Counted from the stretch's first letter, positions 8,474 to 16,132 are shown. The stretch: 64,000 bases of DNA from Pseudomonas thivervalensis (GCF_001269655.1 NZ_LHVE01000013.1:273666-337665); one strand, 5' to 3'. Translations and numbers: made by a program. The notes: generated by a model from the letters alone, not told the origin.

Positions 8474-8489
8474 TGCCCGCCCCTTAAAC

Positions 8490-8517
8490 GCAAAAACCCG
8501 GCGCAAGGGCCGGGTTT
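8490..8517 (-). terminator. Rho-independent terminator upstream of holin
   Basis: On the minus strand a 9-bp stem (AAACCCGGC/GCCGGGTTT, six-base loop) runs into T residues at 8496-8492. It would stop transcripts arriving from the Q-like/primase side before the lysis-packaging block, as expected of a terminator overcome by a late antiterminator. Confidence 0.7.
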
Positions 8518-8984
8518 GGTGTGTGGTGCCTGCCGCTTTATGCGGTCGCACCTATCGAAGATGAGTACTTTTTACAGGTCGATTCCGGTGGCAGCAATCC
8601 CCTTTTAATGCCACCCGGTGAATGTCTGGTGAACGCCTAGGCAATGTCGGCGAATATCTTTATTTCGGCTTCCAGCGCCTGGGGCGCTGTCCTTCCTGTC
8701 CCACTATCTCGGGTCGAAGTAGGACAGCTACAGGCGCCTAGAATCGGGGCCTGCCCCATTGTCCTACTTTATTTTCTCTTCTCTCCCGTAAAGAGAAAAA
8801 ACTAAGAGCACGCGTGCGCGCCATGGGCGCGTATGCGCTCCCGCTACGCTCACACATGGGCGGGACGTGCGGGAAGGTTGGACAGTAGGACAGCTCAACA
8901 ACAGCGCGGCCCGCGCTTGTCCAACTGCATCAAACAGCAGTGGGACAAGGCGAGCCGGTAGGACAGCCACGGACGCAAACGGGG
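8518..8984. repeat. Untranslated region with GTAGGACA-type repeats
   Basis: I see no convincing gene in these 467 bases. A short motif recurs in both orientations: GTAGGACAGCT at 8719-8729 and 8885-8895, GTAGGACAGCC at 8958-8968, inverted TGTCCTAC at 8760-8767, and variants TGTCCCAC (8697-8704), TTGGACAG (8878-8885), TTGTCCAA (8917-8924) and GTGGGACA (8940-8947). The region lies just after the primase-helicase and Q-like genes and before the lysis/packaging genes. Iterons of a replication origin and sites for a late regulator are both possible. Confidence 0.5.
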
Positions 8985-9344
8985 TCAAGCAGCAACTCCC
9001 ATCAGCAGCCAATAGATGCACAGGTGCGCGTCATGCAGACGCTGGTAGTAGGTGTCGCGCCCGCAGCCGCAGTGGGCATACTTCAAGCGCATGTCGCTGT
9101 CCTGGTTGCAGTAGTGCTCTCGCACGATTTGCACATGCAGAGGATCGAGGTGTTTGGTCACGATCAGCTCAATATCAAGCGAACCTTCCAAGGGCGCACG
9201 AAACGCCCGCCGGCCTCGAATCAACTGCCCATTGCTCTCCATCATCATGGCGACCATGTTCCCTCCGGCGAGCCCGCCGGCACTGAGGTCGCTGTGCAGC
9301 TCCTCGGCCCATTTGCGCAGCCGCGCATCGATCTCCTTAATCAT
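8985..9344 (-). CDS. Putative late-gene regulator (Q-antiterminator-like)
   Basis: A 119-aa protein starting MIKEIDARLRKWAEEL. The C-terminal half (HVQIVREHYCNQDSDMRLKY then CGCGRDTYYQRLHDAH) reads like a sigma-region-4 type helix-turn-helix, as in phage Q-type/ArpU-type late regulators. Its ATG overlaps the primase-helicase stop. It is the last gene before an untranslated stretch with a terminator and then the lysis and packaging genes, where lambda-like phages put Q. The functional call leans on position; no Q motif is diagnostic by eye. Confidence 0.5.
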   Translation of the reverse strand: MIKEIDARLRKWAEELHSDLSAGGLAGGNMVAMMMESNGQLIRGRRAFRAPLEGSLDIELIVTKHLDPLHVQIVREHYCNQDSDMRLKYAHCGCGRDTYYQRLHDAHLCIYWLLMGVAA

Positions 9345-11556
9345 CGAAACATGGCTCCTCGACCGGCTGCACTTTCAGGTTCGATGCCCTGCCCCAATCT
9401 TGTGGCTTCTTATAGCCCCAGGGCCGGACGCCGCTCTTAGGCAATGCGGGTAGCCGGACCTTGCGCCAACCCAACCGATGCATGATCGCTCCAACGCGCA
9501 TCTGTTCAGGTTTGCCCCAATGTCCGTAGTCCAGCTTCAAAGCGCCCAGCAGAATGTCGGTGCCGGTTGCCGTCTCGCCAAGCTGGGACTCCTCGAGCCA
9601 GGCCAGGATGGGACCTTCCCACTCATCCACCACAAAGCGCTCTTCCTGGGCCTCCGAGAACAACGGCGCCTCCTCCCGATTGACCCACCAGATATCGCCA
9701 GACTGATAGCAAAACATCGCCTCGGCCCACAGCTGGTCGCGAATCTCGCGCAATTGATCCAGATCCACCTTGGTGCAGGCGACCGGCCAATAACGCCGGT
9801 TGCCCGTGGCGTCCTTCAGGTACTCGTCCTGGTTCGTCGTACCCACGAAAACACACTGGCGTGGCACGTCCATCGTTCTGCGGCCGTAGCTCTCACGGTA
9901 GGTATCGGTCGAGGCCGAGAAGAACTGCTTGGCCTTGGTGGACTCAGCCTTGTTGAAGCTGTCCAACTCCCCCAGCTCAACGATCCACTTGCCGCGAATC
10001 GCCTGGAACCCATCCTTGTCGCCCAGGGCGAAAGGTGTGTCCATAAACCAGTCACCACCCAGCACCGACATGGCCGTGGACTTACCGGCGCCCTGCGCGC
10101 CTTCGAGGATCATCACCGAGTCAGCCTTGCAGCCCGGCTGCATCACCCGGCCGACCGCCGACACCATCCAGCGCTTACCGACCTTGGAGCTGTAATCCGT
10201 CGGGGCTACGCCCATGATGTCTGTCAACCAGGTGTCGAGCCGAGGTACCCGATCCCACTCCAAGCCATTGAGATAATCGCGTACCGGGTGAAAGGCATGG
10301 TCATGTGCAACTACACTGACAGCCTCAATAACGCTGCTCGCCTTGACCCGCAGGTTGTACTGTTGCGCGAGCCACTTCATGACCAGCATGTCATCAATGT
10401 CAGCCCAATCGCCGACACCGCCTCCATACGGGGCAGCACGCAGCTTGACGATCTTGGAGCTGAACGCACTGAAGCCAATCACACCGGCCCAGCGTTCGTC
10501 GTTGCCCAGGATCAGCTCGACGTTTTGCATGTGCGCGATCAACATGCCGTTTTCCGTGCGGGCCAACTGGTCTTTCCAGCCACCCGCTGCAGGTGGCTTG
10601 ACCACCGCCAGAACCTGGCGGCGCACCGCCTCCAATCCTTCAGCACAGTGCAGGTCGTTGAAGTCAGTCCACTTGTCCTCTCTCTCCCCCGAAAAGATCG
10701 GGCCTACTACCTGACCACCTACAACCGTTGCCGCGTTGTTGGCTTTCTCTTCACCTGGGTTCCAGGGTTCGCCATTCGGGCGCTTGGTTTTCCAGTCATC
10801 ATCCCGGCAGATGATTAGTGGACGCCCCGGGAACCGCTCGCGCATTGCCTTGGAGACCGTCATGAGGTTGCCCGCATCAAAGGCAATGGCGACCGTCAAC
10901 GAGGTAGCCATGTGCAGGCTTGCACCGGTGGCGTAGCCCTCACACACCAATACTGGCTCGCCCGGTTCAGGGTGCGGACCAATGAGGTGGAAGGCGCCCT
11001 CCTTCGCCATCCCATAGGGCCAGTAAGACTTGTCGCGGCCAGTGTCTTCTTGCTTCTCGGGGAATATCACTTGCAGTCCGGCGATCTGGTCCCGAGCGTT
11101 TTGCATGGGCACCAAAACCGCGCCGGAGCGCGGGGCATAACGAACGCCGAGGCCCACTATCTGCTTTCGATCCAGATAGGCGCTACGGCCCTTCTCGGGC
11201 ATCCGCTTGAATAAACCAGCAGCACGGTTAGCCGCTCGACGGGCAGCGTTGGCAGCCTTCTCGGCGGCCTTGCGCTTGGCCTCCTCCTGCCGAGCGCGCA
11301 TGACTTCACGCTCTTCAGGCGTCATCCGGCCGGGTTTCACCTTGATCTTTTGCGTTTCCCCTGTACGCCAGTCGCCGAACGCACCGAAGATCAGGGTTTC
11401 GCCTTTCTCGGCGTAGTGCTCGTGTAGAACGTACCAACCGTTTTTCTCTTTGCCCTTATCCAGGGCGGTCTTGCATCGAGTCAGCTTGCCGTAAATCAGC
11501 GGCTGCGCGGGCTCCAGACCGAAGTCCGCAAATTGATTCAGCACGTCATCGAGCAT
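9337..11556 (-). CDS. Phage primase-helicase (TOPRIM plus VirE-type ATPase)
   Basis: A 739-aa replication protein. The N-terminal half has a basic helical stretch (about 85-130) and a TOPRIM-type region (PVLVCEGYATGASL, later RPLIICRDDD) for primer synthesis. The C-terminal half is a virulence-associated-E-type superfamily 3 ATPase with Walker A EGAQGAGKST, IVELGELDSF as Walker B, and CVFVGTTNQDEYLKD as sensor region. I prefer the ATG at 11556 (GAGG upstream), which overlaps the stop of the zinc-finger gene. It probably initiates prophage replication at a nearby origin. Confidence 0.88.
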   Translation of the reverse strand: MLDDVLNQFADFGLEPAQPLIYGKLTRCKTALDKGKEKNGWYVLHEHYAEKGETLIFGAFGDWRTGETQKIKVKPGRMTPEEREVMRARQEEAKRKAAEKAANAARRAANRAAGLFKRMPEKGRSAYLDRKQIVGLGVRYAPRSGAVLVPMQNARDQIAGLQVIFPEKQEDTGRDKSYWPYGMAKEGAFHLIGPHPEPGEPVLVCEGYATGASLHMATSLTVAIAFDAGNLMTVSKAMRERFPGRPLIICRDDDWKTKRPNGEPWNPGEEKANNAATVVGGQVVGPIFSGEREDKWTDFNDLHCAEGLEAVRRQVLAVVKPPAAGGWKDQLARTENGMLIAHMQNVELILGNDERWAGVIGFSAFSSKIVKLRAAPYGGGVGDWADIDDMLVMKWLAQQYNLRVKASSVIEAVSVVAHDHAFHPVRDYLNGLEWDRVPRLDTWLTDIMGVAPTDYSSKVGKRWMVSAVGRVMQPGCKADSVMILEGAQGAGKSTAMSVLGGDWFMDTPFALGDKDGFQAIRGKWIVELGELDSFNKAESTKAKQFFSASTDTYRESYGRRTMDVPRQCVFVGTTNQDEYLKDATGNRRYWPVACTKVDLDQLREIRDQLWAEAMFCYQSGDIWWVNREEAPLFSEAQEERFVVDEWEGPILAWLEESQLGETATGTDILLGALKLDYGHWGKPEQMRVGAIMHRLGWRKVRLPALPKSGVRPWGYKKPQDWGRASNLKVQPVEEPCFDD

Positions 11557-11773
11557 GGCGAGCCTCTCGCATCTCATCGATGGACTGGCAGTTCACACAC
11601 TGCGTGCAGCTCTGCTGGGCCAGTCGCCGCGCCTCGGGGATCGGATCGTCACAGCTTTCACAGAACAACAACGAATGCCCAGGCAATGCCGGCTTGAACG
11701 CATTGCGAGCGGCAAGCGCCTGATCGATGCGCTCCTGCACCAAGTCATTGGCGAAATCAGCAATGTCAGCCAC
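11546..11773 (-). CDS. DksA/TraR-type C4 zinc-finger protein
   Basis: A 75-aa protein from GTG at 11773 (MADIADFANDLVQERID) with AGGTGA upstream. The C-terminal half has the C4 zinc pattern CESCDDPIPEARR...CTQCVNCQ typical of small phage DksA/TraR-like proteins, which can bind RNA polymerase in its secondary channel. It overlaps the CII-like stop at its start and the primase start at its end, so it belongs to the cro-cII-replication operon. A second GTG at 11782 is less well placed. Confidence 0.8.
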   Translation of the reverse strand: MADIADFANDLVQERIDQALAARNAFKPALPGHSLLFCESCDDPIPEARRLAQQSCTQCVNCQSIDEMREARHAR

Positions 11774-12284
11774 GGCCGTCACCTCGCGTTGTGTGGTTGA
11801 CGTACGTGGCGCGGTTGAACAAGCCCAGCAGCCCTTGGATACCTCGAAACACTTGCAGACGGATCGCGGCCAGCTCGTGGTCGCTGACCACACCATCGCC
11901 GATACTTTTGGCCCAGGTATCGGCCAGATCGGCCACCTGCCGAAAATACTCGGCAAGACCGATGGTCAGGGTTTCCGGCATGTCAGTGGTGTACACCTCG
12001 GACAGCTCATGCCAGATCGTATCGCCGACCAAAGCATGCACCGCATCCAGGATGCGTCTGTCCTTGGTCAGTTCGAGGATCTCGGCAAACTCCTGGATAT
12101 TCACCGAGTGGCTAGGGTGCGTGGGGGACAGCTTGTGCTGCAGCGTGGTGGGGTTTCGGCCGGTGGTGGCGGCGATTGCAGCGGCGCCGCCTGGGTAATC
12201 CCGTGCGGCATGGTAAAGCGCCAGATCGAGCGGCAGGACTTCCCGCTGTGCTCGTTCGACGCAACTCAGAGCGATTCGGCTCAT
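11766..12284 (-). CDS. Phage regulatory protein CII family (CP76-like)
   Basis: A 172-aa protein. The stretch YPGGAAAIAATTGRNPTTLQ is the helix-turn-helix of the phage regulatory CII / CP76 family, and HPSHSVNIQEFAEILELT follows as in relatives. The C-terminal region is helical and probably oligomerises. It is the second gene of the operon that starts with the Cro-like repressor, as cII follows cro in lambda. The start at 12284 has AAGGA about 10 bases upstream. Its long leader (12285-12616) is complementary to the plus-strand structured RNA. Confidence 0.82.
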   Translation of the reverse strand: MSRIALSCVERAQREVLPLDLALYHAARDYPGGAAAIAATTGRNPTTLQHKLSPTHPSHSVNIQEFAEILELTKDRRILDAVHALVGDTIWHELSEVYTTDMPETLTIGLAEYFRQVADLADTWAKSIGDGVVSDHELAAIRLQVFRGIQGLLGLFNRATYVNHTTRGDGRG

Positions 12285-12349
12285 GGCATTAATCCTTATA
12301 AGTTGCCAGTGCCGCGCGACATGCAGTGGTGATACATTTGCCGCGTGGC

Positions 12350-12612
12350 TTGAAAGGGCCCAAACGCCGGCTAGATCTTAGGGATCGACACCGGCACCGT
12401 GCCGGGGCGAGCAATCCGTTGCTCACCCCTGGCGCAACAGCTGCCCAATCTGTGGTGGAAAAGGCAGCAACACCAAGGCTTCCGAGCCTTGGGAAAGCGC
12501 GATAAAGGGAGGCGGTTTGCATGTGGTGTGCCCGCTTACCTTTATCGCGACCCGACAGCGCTGTGGTGGTGCGTGTCGGGAGGAACTGGGCGACCTTAGG
12601 GTCGCCTTTTTT
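12350..12612 (+). ncRNA. Candidate structured antisense RNA (C4-antisense-like)
   Basis: The gap between the CII-like and Cro-like genes contains a chain of perfect stem-loops on the plus strand: CCGGCAC/GTGCCGG (12391-12405), GAGCAA/TTGCTC (12409-12424), CCAAGGCT/AGCCTTGG (12473-12492), a 10-bp GCGATAAAGG/CCTTTATCGC (12499-12548) and CCCGACA/TGTCGGG (12551-12580). It ends in a strong plus-strand terminator. A TTGAAA box at 12350 with TAGATC 16 bases later may be the promoter. Consecutive hairpins at an immunity region, including the CGACCCGACAGCG...GGTGGTG stretch, recall C4-type phage antisense RNAs. A 66-residue frame overlaps it but lacks a ribosome site. Confidence 0.5.
12589..12612 (+). 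terminator. Rho-independent terminator of the plus-strand RNA
   Basis: GGCGACC (12589-12595) pairs with GGTCGCC (12600-12606) and is followed by six T residues. The polarity is plus strand; the opposite strand has no T-run after the stem. No plus-strand protein gene explains it, which supports a non-coding transcript. Confidence 0.8.
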
Positions 12613-12616
12613 CTTG

Positions 12617-12850
12617 CTACGCCGCCTTGCTTGACGGTGGCGCCTCAGTTACACCGAAATGCTCCAGTACCTCAGTAAGAGAAACGTAGCCTTCACTTTC
12701 GCGTGCCAACGATTTAATTAGAGACACACTTGGATCCTTACTCGCATATTTGACATGAAGCCGCAGGTAGCTCGGAGCGATACGGCATCGCTCCGCATAA
12801 GCCCTCTGCTTCTCAGCATCCAGATAATTGATGTAGTCACGTAGCTTCAT
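12617..12850 (-). CDS. Cro-like repressor
   Basis: A 77-aa protein, MKLRDYINYLDAEKQRAYAERC..., with a helix-turn-helix of the Cro/YdaS-like type (AERCRIAPSYLRLHVKYASK). It is transcribed leftward from a promoter that overlaps the operators and divergently from CI, as cro is in lambda. It would repress CI synthesis and early transcription during lytic growth. Gene size and position fit Cro well; the binding specificity is not readable. Confidence 0.75.
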   Translation of the reverse strand: MKLRDYINYLDAEKQRAYAERCRIAPSYLRLHVKYASKDPSVSLIKSLARESEGYVSLTEVLEHFGVTEAPPSSKAA

Positions 12851-12870
12851 TACAAGCCCTCCGAAACCGA

Positions 12871-12930
12871 AAATTAACCCATGAGGTTATTTTTTGCAAT
12901 ACCCGACAGGGCATTCACCTACAAGGTTAA
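12871..12930. promoter_or_regulatory. OR-like operators and cro promoter
   Basis: Two 15-bp palindromes lie between the Cro-like and CI genes: TAACC-CATGA-GGTTA (12875-12889) and TCACC-TACAA-GGTTA (12915-12929). The first lies within the leftward promoter formed by TTGCAA (12894-12899), a 17-base spacer and TAATTT (12876-12871, minus strand). The second lies just ahead of CI. The same palindrome recurs in a pair at 14994-15040, so these are probably CI/Cro sites. Confidence 0.75.
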
Positions 12931-12948
12931 TCGCGCCAGAATCGCTGC

Positions 12949-13596
12949 ATGAAAATATCTGATACCCGCCTCCAGAATTTCCGTAGGGTCCTAGCTGATC
13001 GGAAGCTACGCCTGACCGACATAGCGGAGCTTTTGGGCAAAGCTCCTGCCCAGGTGAGCGCGTTCGGCGGAAAAAATCCAAACAAAGGCATTGGCGATCA
13101 AATCGCCCGAGAAATCGAAAAAGCCCTGCATCTTCATGACGGCTACTTAGACATGCCGTATGGGCTAGGCGAATTCAACAACGCTACAGTCTTAAGCCAT
13201 ACAGGACGAAAACTACCTGTGATGGGATCTATCGCAGCTGGCGCTTGGTGCGAACCTGACATGATATTTGATCCTCGAGATGCAGAGGAATGGATCGATG
13301 CCCCGGGCCCAGTTGGCCCACGAGCATTCATTCTCCGCGTTGAAGGCATGAGCATGGAGCCGAAATTTCTAGAGGGCGATAAGATTGTGATAGATCCATC
13401 GCTAGAAGCTTTGCCGGGGCATTTTGTGGCTGCAAAAAGAACCAGAGATCAAGCTGCAACCTTGAAACAGCTAAAGCAAGAAGGGAACGAAAAGTATCTT
13501 TATGCTTTAAATCCAGACTGGCCTGAGCGAATCATTCGAATGACTGAAGAGTGGACGATATGCGGGCGCGCCCGGTGGAAAATATCAGATTTATAA
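12949..13596 (+). CDS. CI-like prophage repressor (HTH plus S24 peptidase)
   Basis: A 215-aa protein. The N-terminal HTH (about 20-50: LRLTDIAELLGKAPAQVSAF) binds operators. The C-terminal LexA/S24 domain has the self-cleavage AAG site at about 96-98, nucleophile Ser135 in VEGMSMEP and general base Lys163 in VAAKR. RecA-stimulated cleavage would induce the prophage. There is no clear ribosome site before the ATG, as with other weakly translated CI genes. The coding sequence is visibly more AT-rich than the flanking structural genes. Confidence 0.92.
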   Translation: MKISDTRLQNFRRVLADRKLRLTDIAELLGKAPAQVSAFGGKNPNKGIGDQIAREIEKALHLHDGYLDMPYGLGEFNNATVLSHTGRKLPVMGSIAAGAWCEPDMIFDPRDAEEWIDAPGPVGPRAFILRVEGMSMEPKFLEGDKIVIDPSLEALPGHFVAAKRTRDQAATLKQLKQEGNEKYLYALNPDWPERIIRMTEEWTICGRARWKISDL

Positions 13597-13627
13597 CCTG
13601 CATTCTAACTTCGGAAAAGGATATCAC

Positions 13628-14977
13628 ATGAAGTACAAGACTAGCGATGTCTTCGGCGTTCGCAGCCAGCTTATCGAATCATATATTGAAAGACCTAGCG
13701 TTGATGAGCTTTTCAGCGCAGCCCTCCAAGATAAAAACCAAGTCATTGTTTACGGCTCATCAAAACAGGGCAAAACCTCACTCACCTTAAAACATCTAGA
13801 TCCCGACGGATACGTTAAGGTTGAATGCTCGCCCCAGACACAAGCAATTGATATCTACAGGTCTATCCTAAGACAATCCAACATCACTTACTTTGAGAGT
13901 GATACTCAGGGACTAAGCTTTGAAATAGCCTCCAATATCAATGCAGGGGTAAAGGTAAAAGTCCCCTTTATGGGGGAAGCAAACTTAGGTGCAGGTACTG
14001 CAGACAAGCAAACCAAGACCAATACATCGAAAGAGCTCTATATCGAATATAATCTGGAGCTCGCTCAAGATGTTTCAGAGCTTCTTAGAAAAAAGGGTAT
14101 CGAAAAATTTATTGTCCTGGAGAACTTCCACTATCTTTCACCAGAGGTGCAAGAGCGCCTGGCTTACGATCTGCGCGTATTCCAGGATCTAGGCGTAATC
14201 TTCATAGTGCTTGGAATATGGCGCGAGGCGAATCGACTGGTACAGTTTAACGGTGATCTTTTAGATCGTGTCACTGAGGTCCCAGTCGAACCATGGTTGA
14301 ATGAAGACTTTGCTAGGGTAATCGAGAAAGGTTCGAAACTTCTAAACGTTGACTTTACCCGTATCCAAGAAAAACTTATAAAATCATCATTTGACAGTGT
14401 TGGAGTGGTGCAAGAGCTCTGCAAGCAGTGCTGCATTGCCGCTGGCGTTAAAGAAACTTCTGACAAAACCATCACAATAAGTGAAGAAGATTTATTATCA
14501 GCACTTGAAACGAAAGCCGGTGAATATGGCGGCCGGCACATAAGAAACTTTGAGTCCTTTGTCGACATAGCACGAAAAACGAGCAACCAAAGCGGCAAGC
14601 CCTCACTAGCATTCCCTTTCTACTTCATACAATTGCTTTTAAAAACAGACTTAGACAATATTGAACAGGGTCTATCTCGCTCCACTTTGCTTGAAGGTGT
14701 ACGTAAAGTGCATCACAGGCCCGAGGATGTACGTTCTGGCGACCTAGGCGCATTCCTCCATAATATTACCCAACATCAAATCAACAAACGAATTCAACCT
14801 CCCTTTGTCGATTATGATCGCGGTAGTAAATTGCTTAAAATTATTGACTCTTCTCTTTATTTTTTCCTGAGACATTGTGATCGAGAAGCAATTTTGGCCG
14901 ACATTCCACATCCCATTCTGGACTTTTCTGAAGATCTGCTAACGGATCTGGATGAGCCCGAGTCAGCGACATCGTGA
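13628..14977 (+). CDS. P-loop ATPase of the prophage immunity region (ORC/STAND-like), unknown function
   Basis: A 449-aa AT-rich gene, 31 bases after CI, with GGAAAGGATATC before the ATG. It has Walker A GSSKQGKTS (43-51), a Walker B-like strand FIVLENFHYL (161-170) with Glu-Asn where Asp-Glu is usual, a sensor-1-like strand IFIVLGIWREANRL (191-204), and a helical C-terminus that may be a winged-helix or effector region (about 280-449). No nuclease or membrane domain is recognisable. Located after CI and between the two operator pairs, it would be transcribed with the repressor in the lysogen, like lambda rexAB. I infer an exclusion or defence role from this context. Confidence 0.7.
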   Translation: MKYKTSDVFGVRSQLIESYIERPSVDELFSAALQDKNQVIVYGSSKQGKTSLTLKHLDPDGYVKVECSPQTQAIDIYRSILRQSNITYFESDTQGLSFEIASNINAGVKVKVPFMGEANLGAGTADKQTKTNTSKELYIEYNLELAQDVSELLRKKGIEKFIVLENFHYLSPEVQERLAYDLRVFQDLGVIFIVLGIWREANRLVQFNGDLLDRVTEVPVEPWLNEDFARVIEKGSKLLNVDFTRIQEKLIKSSFDSVGVVQELCKQCCIAAGVKETSDKTITISEEDLLSALETKAGEYGGRHIRNFESFVDIARKTSNQSGKPSLAFPFYFIQLLLKTDLDNIEQGLSRSTLLEGVRKVHHRPEDVRSGDLGAFLHNITQHQINKRIQPPFVDYDRGSKLLKIIDSSLYFFLRHCDREAILADIPHPILDFSEDLLTDLDEPESATS

Positions 14978-14993
14978 GAAAAAAGCAAAAAAT

Positions 14994-15044
14994 TAACCTT
15001 CTAGGTTATTTTTTGTTGACCTGATTACCCCGCAAGGTTAAAAA
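14994..15044 (+). promoter_or_regulatory. OL-like operators and early rightward promoter
   Basis: TAACC-TTCTA-GGTTA (14994-15008) and TACCC-CGCAA-GGTTA (15026-15040) match the operators next to CI. TTGACC (15016-15021), a 17-base spacer and TAAAAA (15039-15044) make a good sigma-70 promoter reading into the small early genes and on towards integrase. The second operator lies between -35 and -10, so bound repressor would block it. Confidence 0.78.
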
Positions 15045-15080
15045 TTGCCTCACTCTTCCACCACAGAGCGAGGCAAAACC

Positions 15081-15257
15081 ATGCACACCACAGCATCCCT
15101 GCACGTCCATCCGGCCGTTGCCGACCTATCCCGCATCTTCGAAGTACGGCGCCTGGCCCGCATCTACGGCTGCACCTTCATTCCGTCAAAACCTAAGCAA
15201 CATGCCCGTACCGCACCGACTTCCTTCGATCCAAACGACGGAGGCCGGGCAGCATGA
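15081..15257 (+). CDS. Small early phage protein, unknown
   Basis: A 58-aa protein, MHTTASLHVHPAVADLSRIF..., starting at the ATG with GAGG seven bases upstream. It is the first gene after the OL-like promoter. It has no recognisable domain; the sequence is basic in the middle (VRRLARIYG). Its last codons overlap the next gene's ATG (ATGA), so it is coupled to it. Confidence 0.6.
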   Translation: MHTTASLHVHPAVADLSRIFEVRRLARIYGCTFIPSKPKQHARTAPTSFDPNDGGRAA

Positions 15258-15838
15258 GCAAATTCCTGATCGACAACCGCACACTGACATTGCTCAGCGC
15301 CCAGGTGAACCTGAGCGGGACTTTCAATCACACCCTTCGGCGCCTGTATCGACGCGATGTGTTGGCGTTTCGGCTAAAAGTTGAACGCAACAAGACCGAC
15401 AGCACTTTCACCGTTGAGCTGGGTTCAGAGCGACACACCCTGACCGTGCCCAACACCAAAAAAACACACCTGAAGCTCGCCGACTTCATTGAGGAGGTCG
15501 TCAACGGCCCTTCTGACCTGACAGGCGAACCCCAGCCTAAACGACATGCTGAACGCGAGTACGGCGCTTTCAGCAGCCAGCAGCGGGAACAGGTTTACAG
15601 ACTGGTTTCCACAGGCGGGTTCATCGACCTGGACCTGGGCTTTGAACTGCCGATCCGGCTCGCCGTGCACCGGACACGTACACGCTCGGGCATCACCGTA
15701 GTCATGAGCATCGGCGTCAAAAGCCCGCGTACCAAGTGCTTCACCGTGTACGGCACCGACGCCGAGATGTACGAGCAGGTTTGCGAATCCATCAACCACC
15801 TGGCTGCGCTGGCGACACCCGCCGCGCACGCAGCTTAG
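15254..15838 (+). CDS. Hypothetical phage protein
   Basis: A 194-aa protein starting MSKFLIDNRTLTLLSAQVNL. I do not recognise the family. It is mixed alpha/beta with many Thr/Arg residues, has no signal peptide or membrane segment, and ends in an Ala-rich tail (LAALATPAAHAA). It sits second in the early operon and is translationally coupled to the upstream small gene. Early genes here often encode host-takeover or recombination functions, but nothing in the sequence assigns one. Confidence 0.6.
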   Translation: MSKFLIDNRTLTLLSAQVNLSGTFNHTLRRLYRRDVLAFRLKVERNKTDSTFTVELGSERHTLTVPNTKKTHLKLADFIEEVVNGPSDLTGEPQPKRHAEREYGAFSSQQREQVYRLVSTGGFIDLDLGFELPIRLAVHRTRTRSGITVVMSIGVKSPRTKCFTVYGTDAEMYEQVCESINHLAALATPAAHAA

Positions 15839-15847
15839 AGGTATGTC

Positions 15848-16132
15848 ATGGAGCGCAATCTCGAAAAGACCGCCAAGCAGCTCGGCCTGACCCGCCCCGC
15901 CCTGATCAAGCTCATGCGTGAGAAGGGTCTGCTCACCGACCGCAACCTGCCGGCATTCCCCGTTCGTGACCGTGAATACCTGCGGGTCAAGGACAGCAAC
16001 TGGTACCACGACACGCTGGGCATGCAGTACAGCCAATCGACACGCATCCGGCAGGCTGGCATCCCCTGGCTAGCGGAGCAACTGGGCCTCGACCTTCCTG
16101 CCATCCCGGCAGATAACCGTGACGTGGCCTAG
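15848..16132 (+). CDS. KilAC/antirepressor C-terminal-domain-like protein
   Basis: A 94-aa protein. The pattern EKTAKQLGLTRPALIKLMREKGLL followed by FPVRDREYLRVKDSNWY resembles the KilAC (ANT C-terminal) domain of phage antirepressors, here as a stand-alone module with an N-terminal HTH. It would bind DNA or repressor, but no partner domain (Bro-N, KilA-N) is present. It overlaps the start of the next small gene by 14 bases. Confidence 0.65.
   Translation: MERNLEKTAKQLGLTRPALIKLMREKGLLTDRNLPAFPVRDREYLRVKDSNWYHDTLGMQYSQSTRIRQAGIPWLAEQLGLDLPAIPADNRDVA

Noticed and set aside
8764..9021. 85-codon minus-strand frame in the repeat-rich phage intergenic region
   Set aside because: It has no ribosome site, odd composition, and overlaps the Q-like gene end; it is probably untranslated.
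9478..10818. 446-codon plus-strand frame opposite the primase-helicase
   Set aside because: The minus-strand protein has clear TOPRIM and SF3 ATPase motifs; the plus-strand translation is Arg/His/Gln-rich noise.
12399..12599. 66-codon plus-strand frame within the hairpin-rich region
   Set aside because: It has no ribosome site and its sequence is dominated by stem-loops; a structured RNA explains the region better, although a short protein cannot be excluded.
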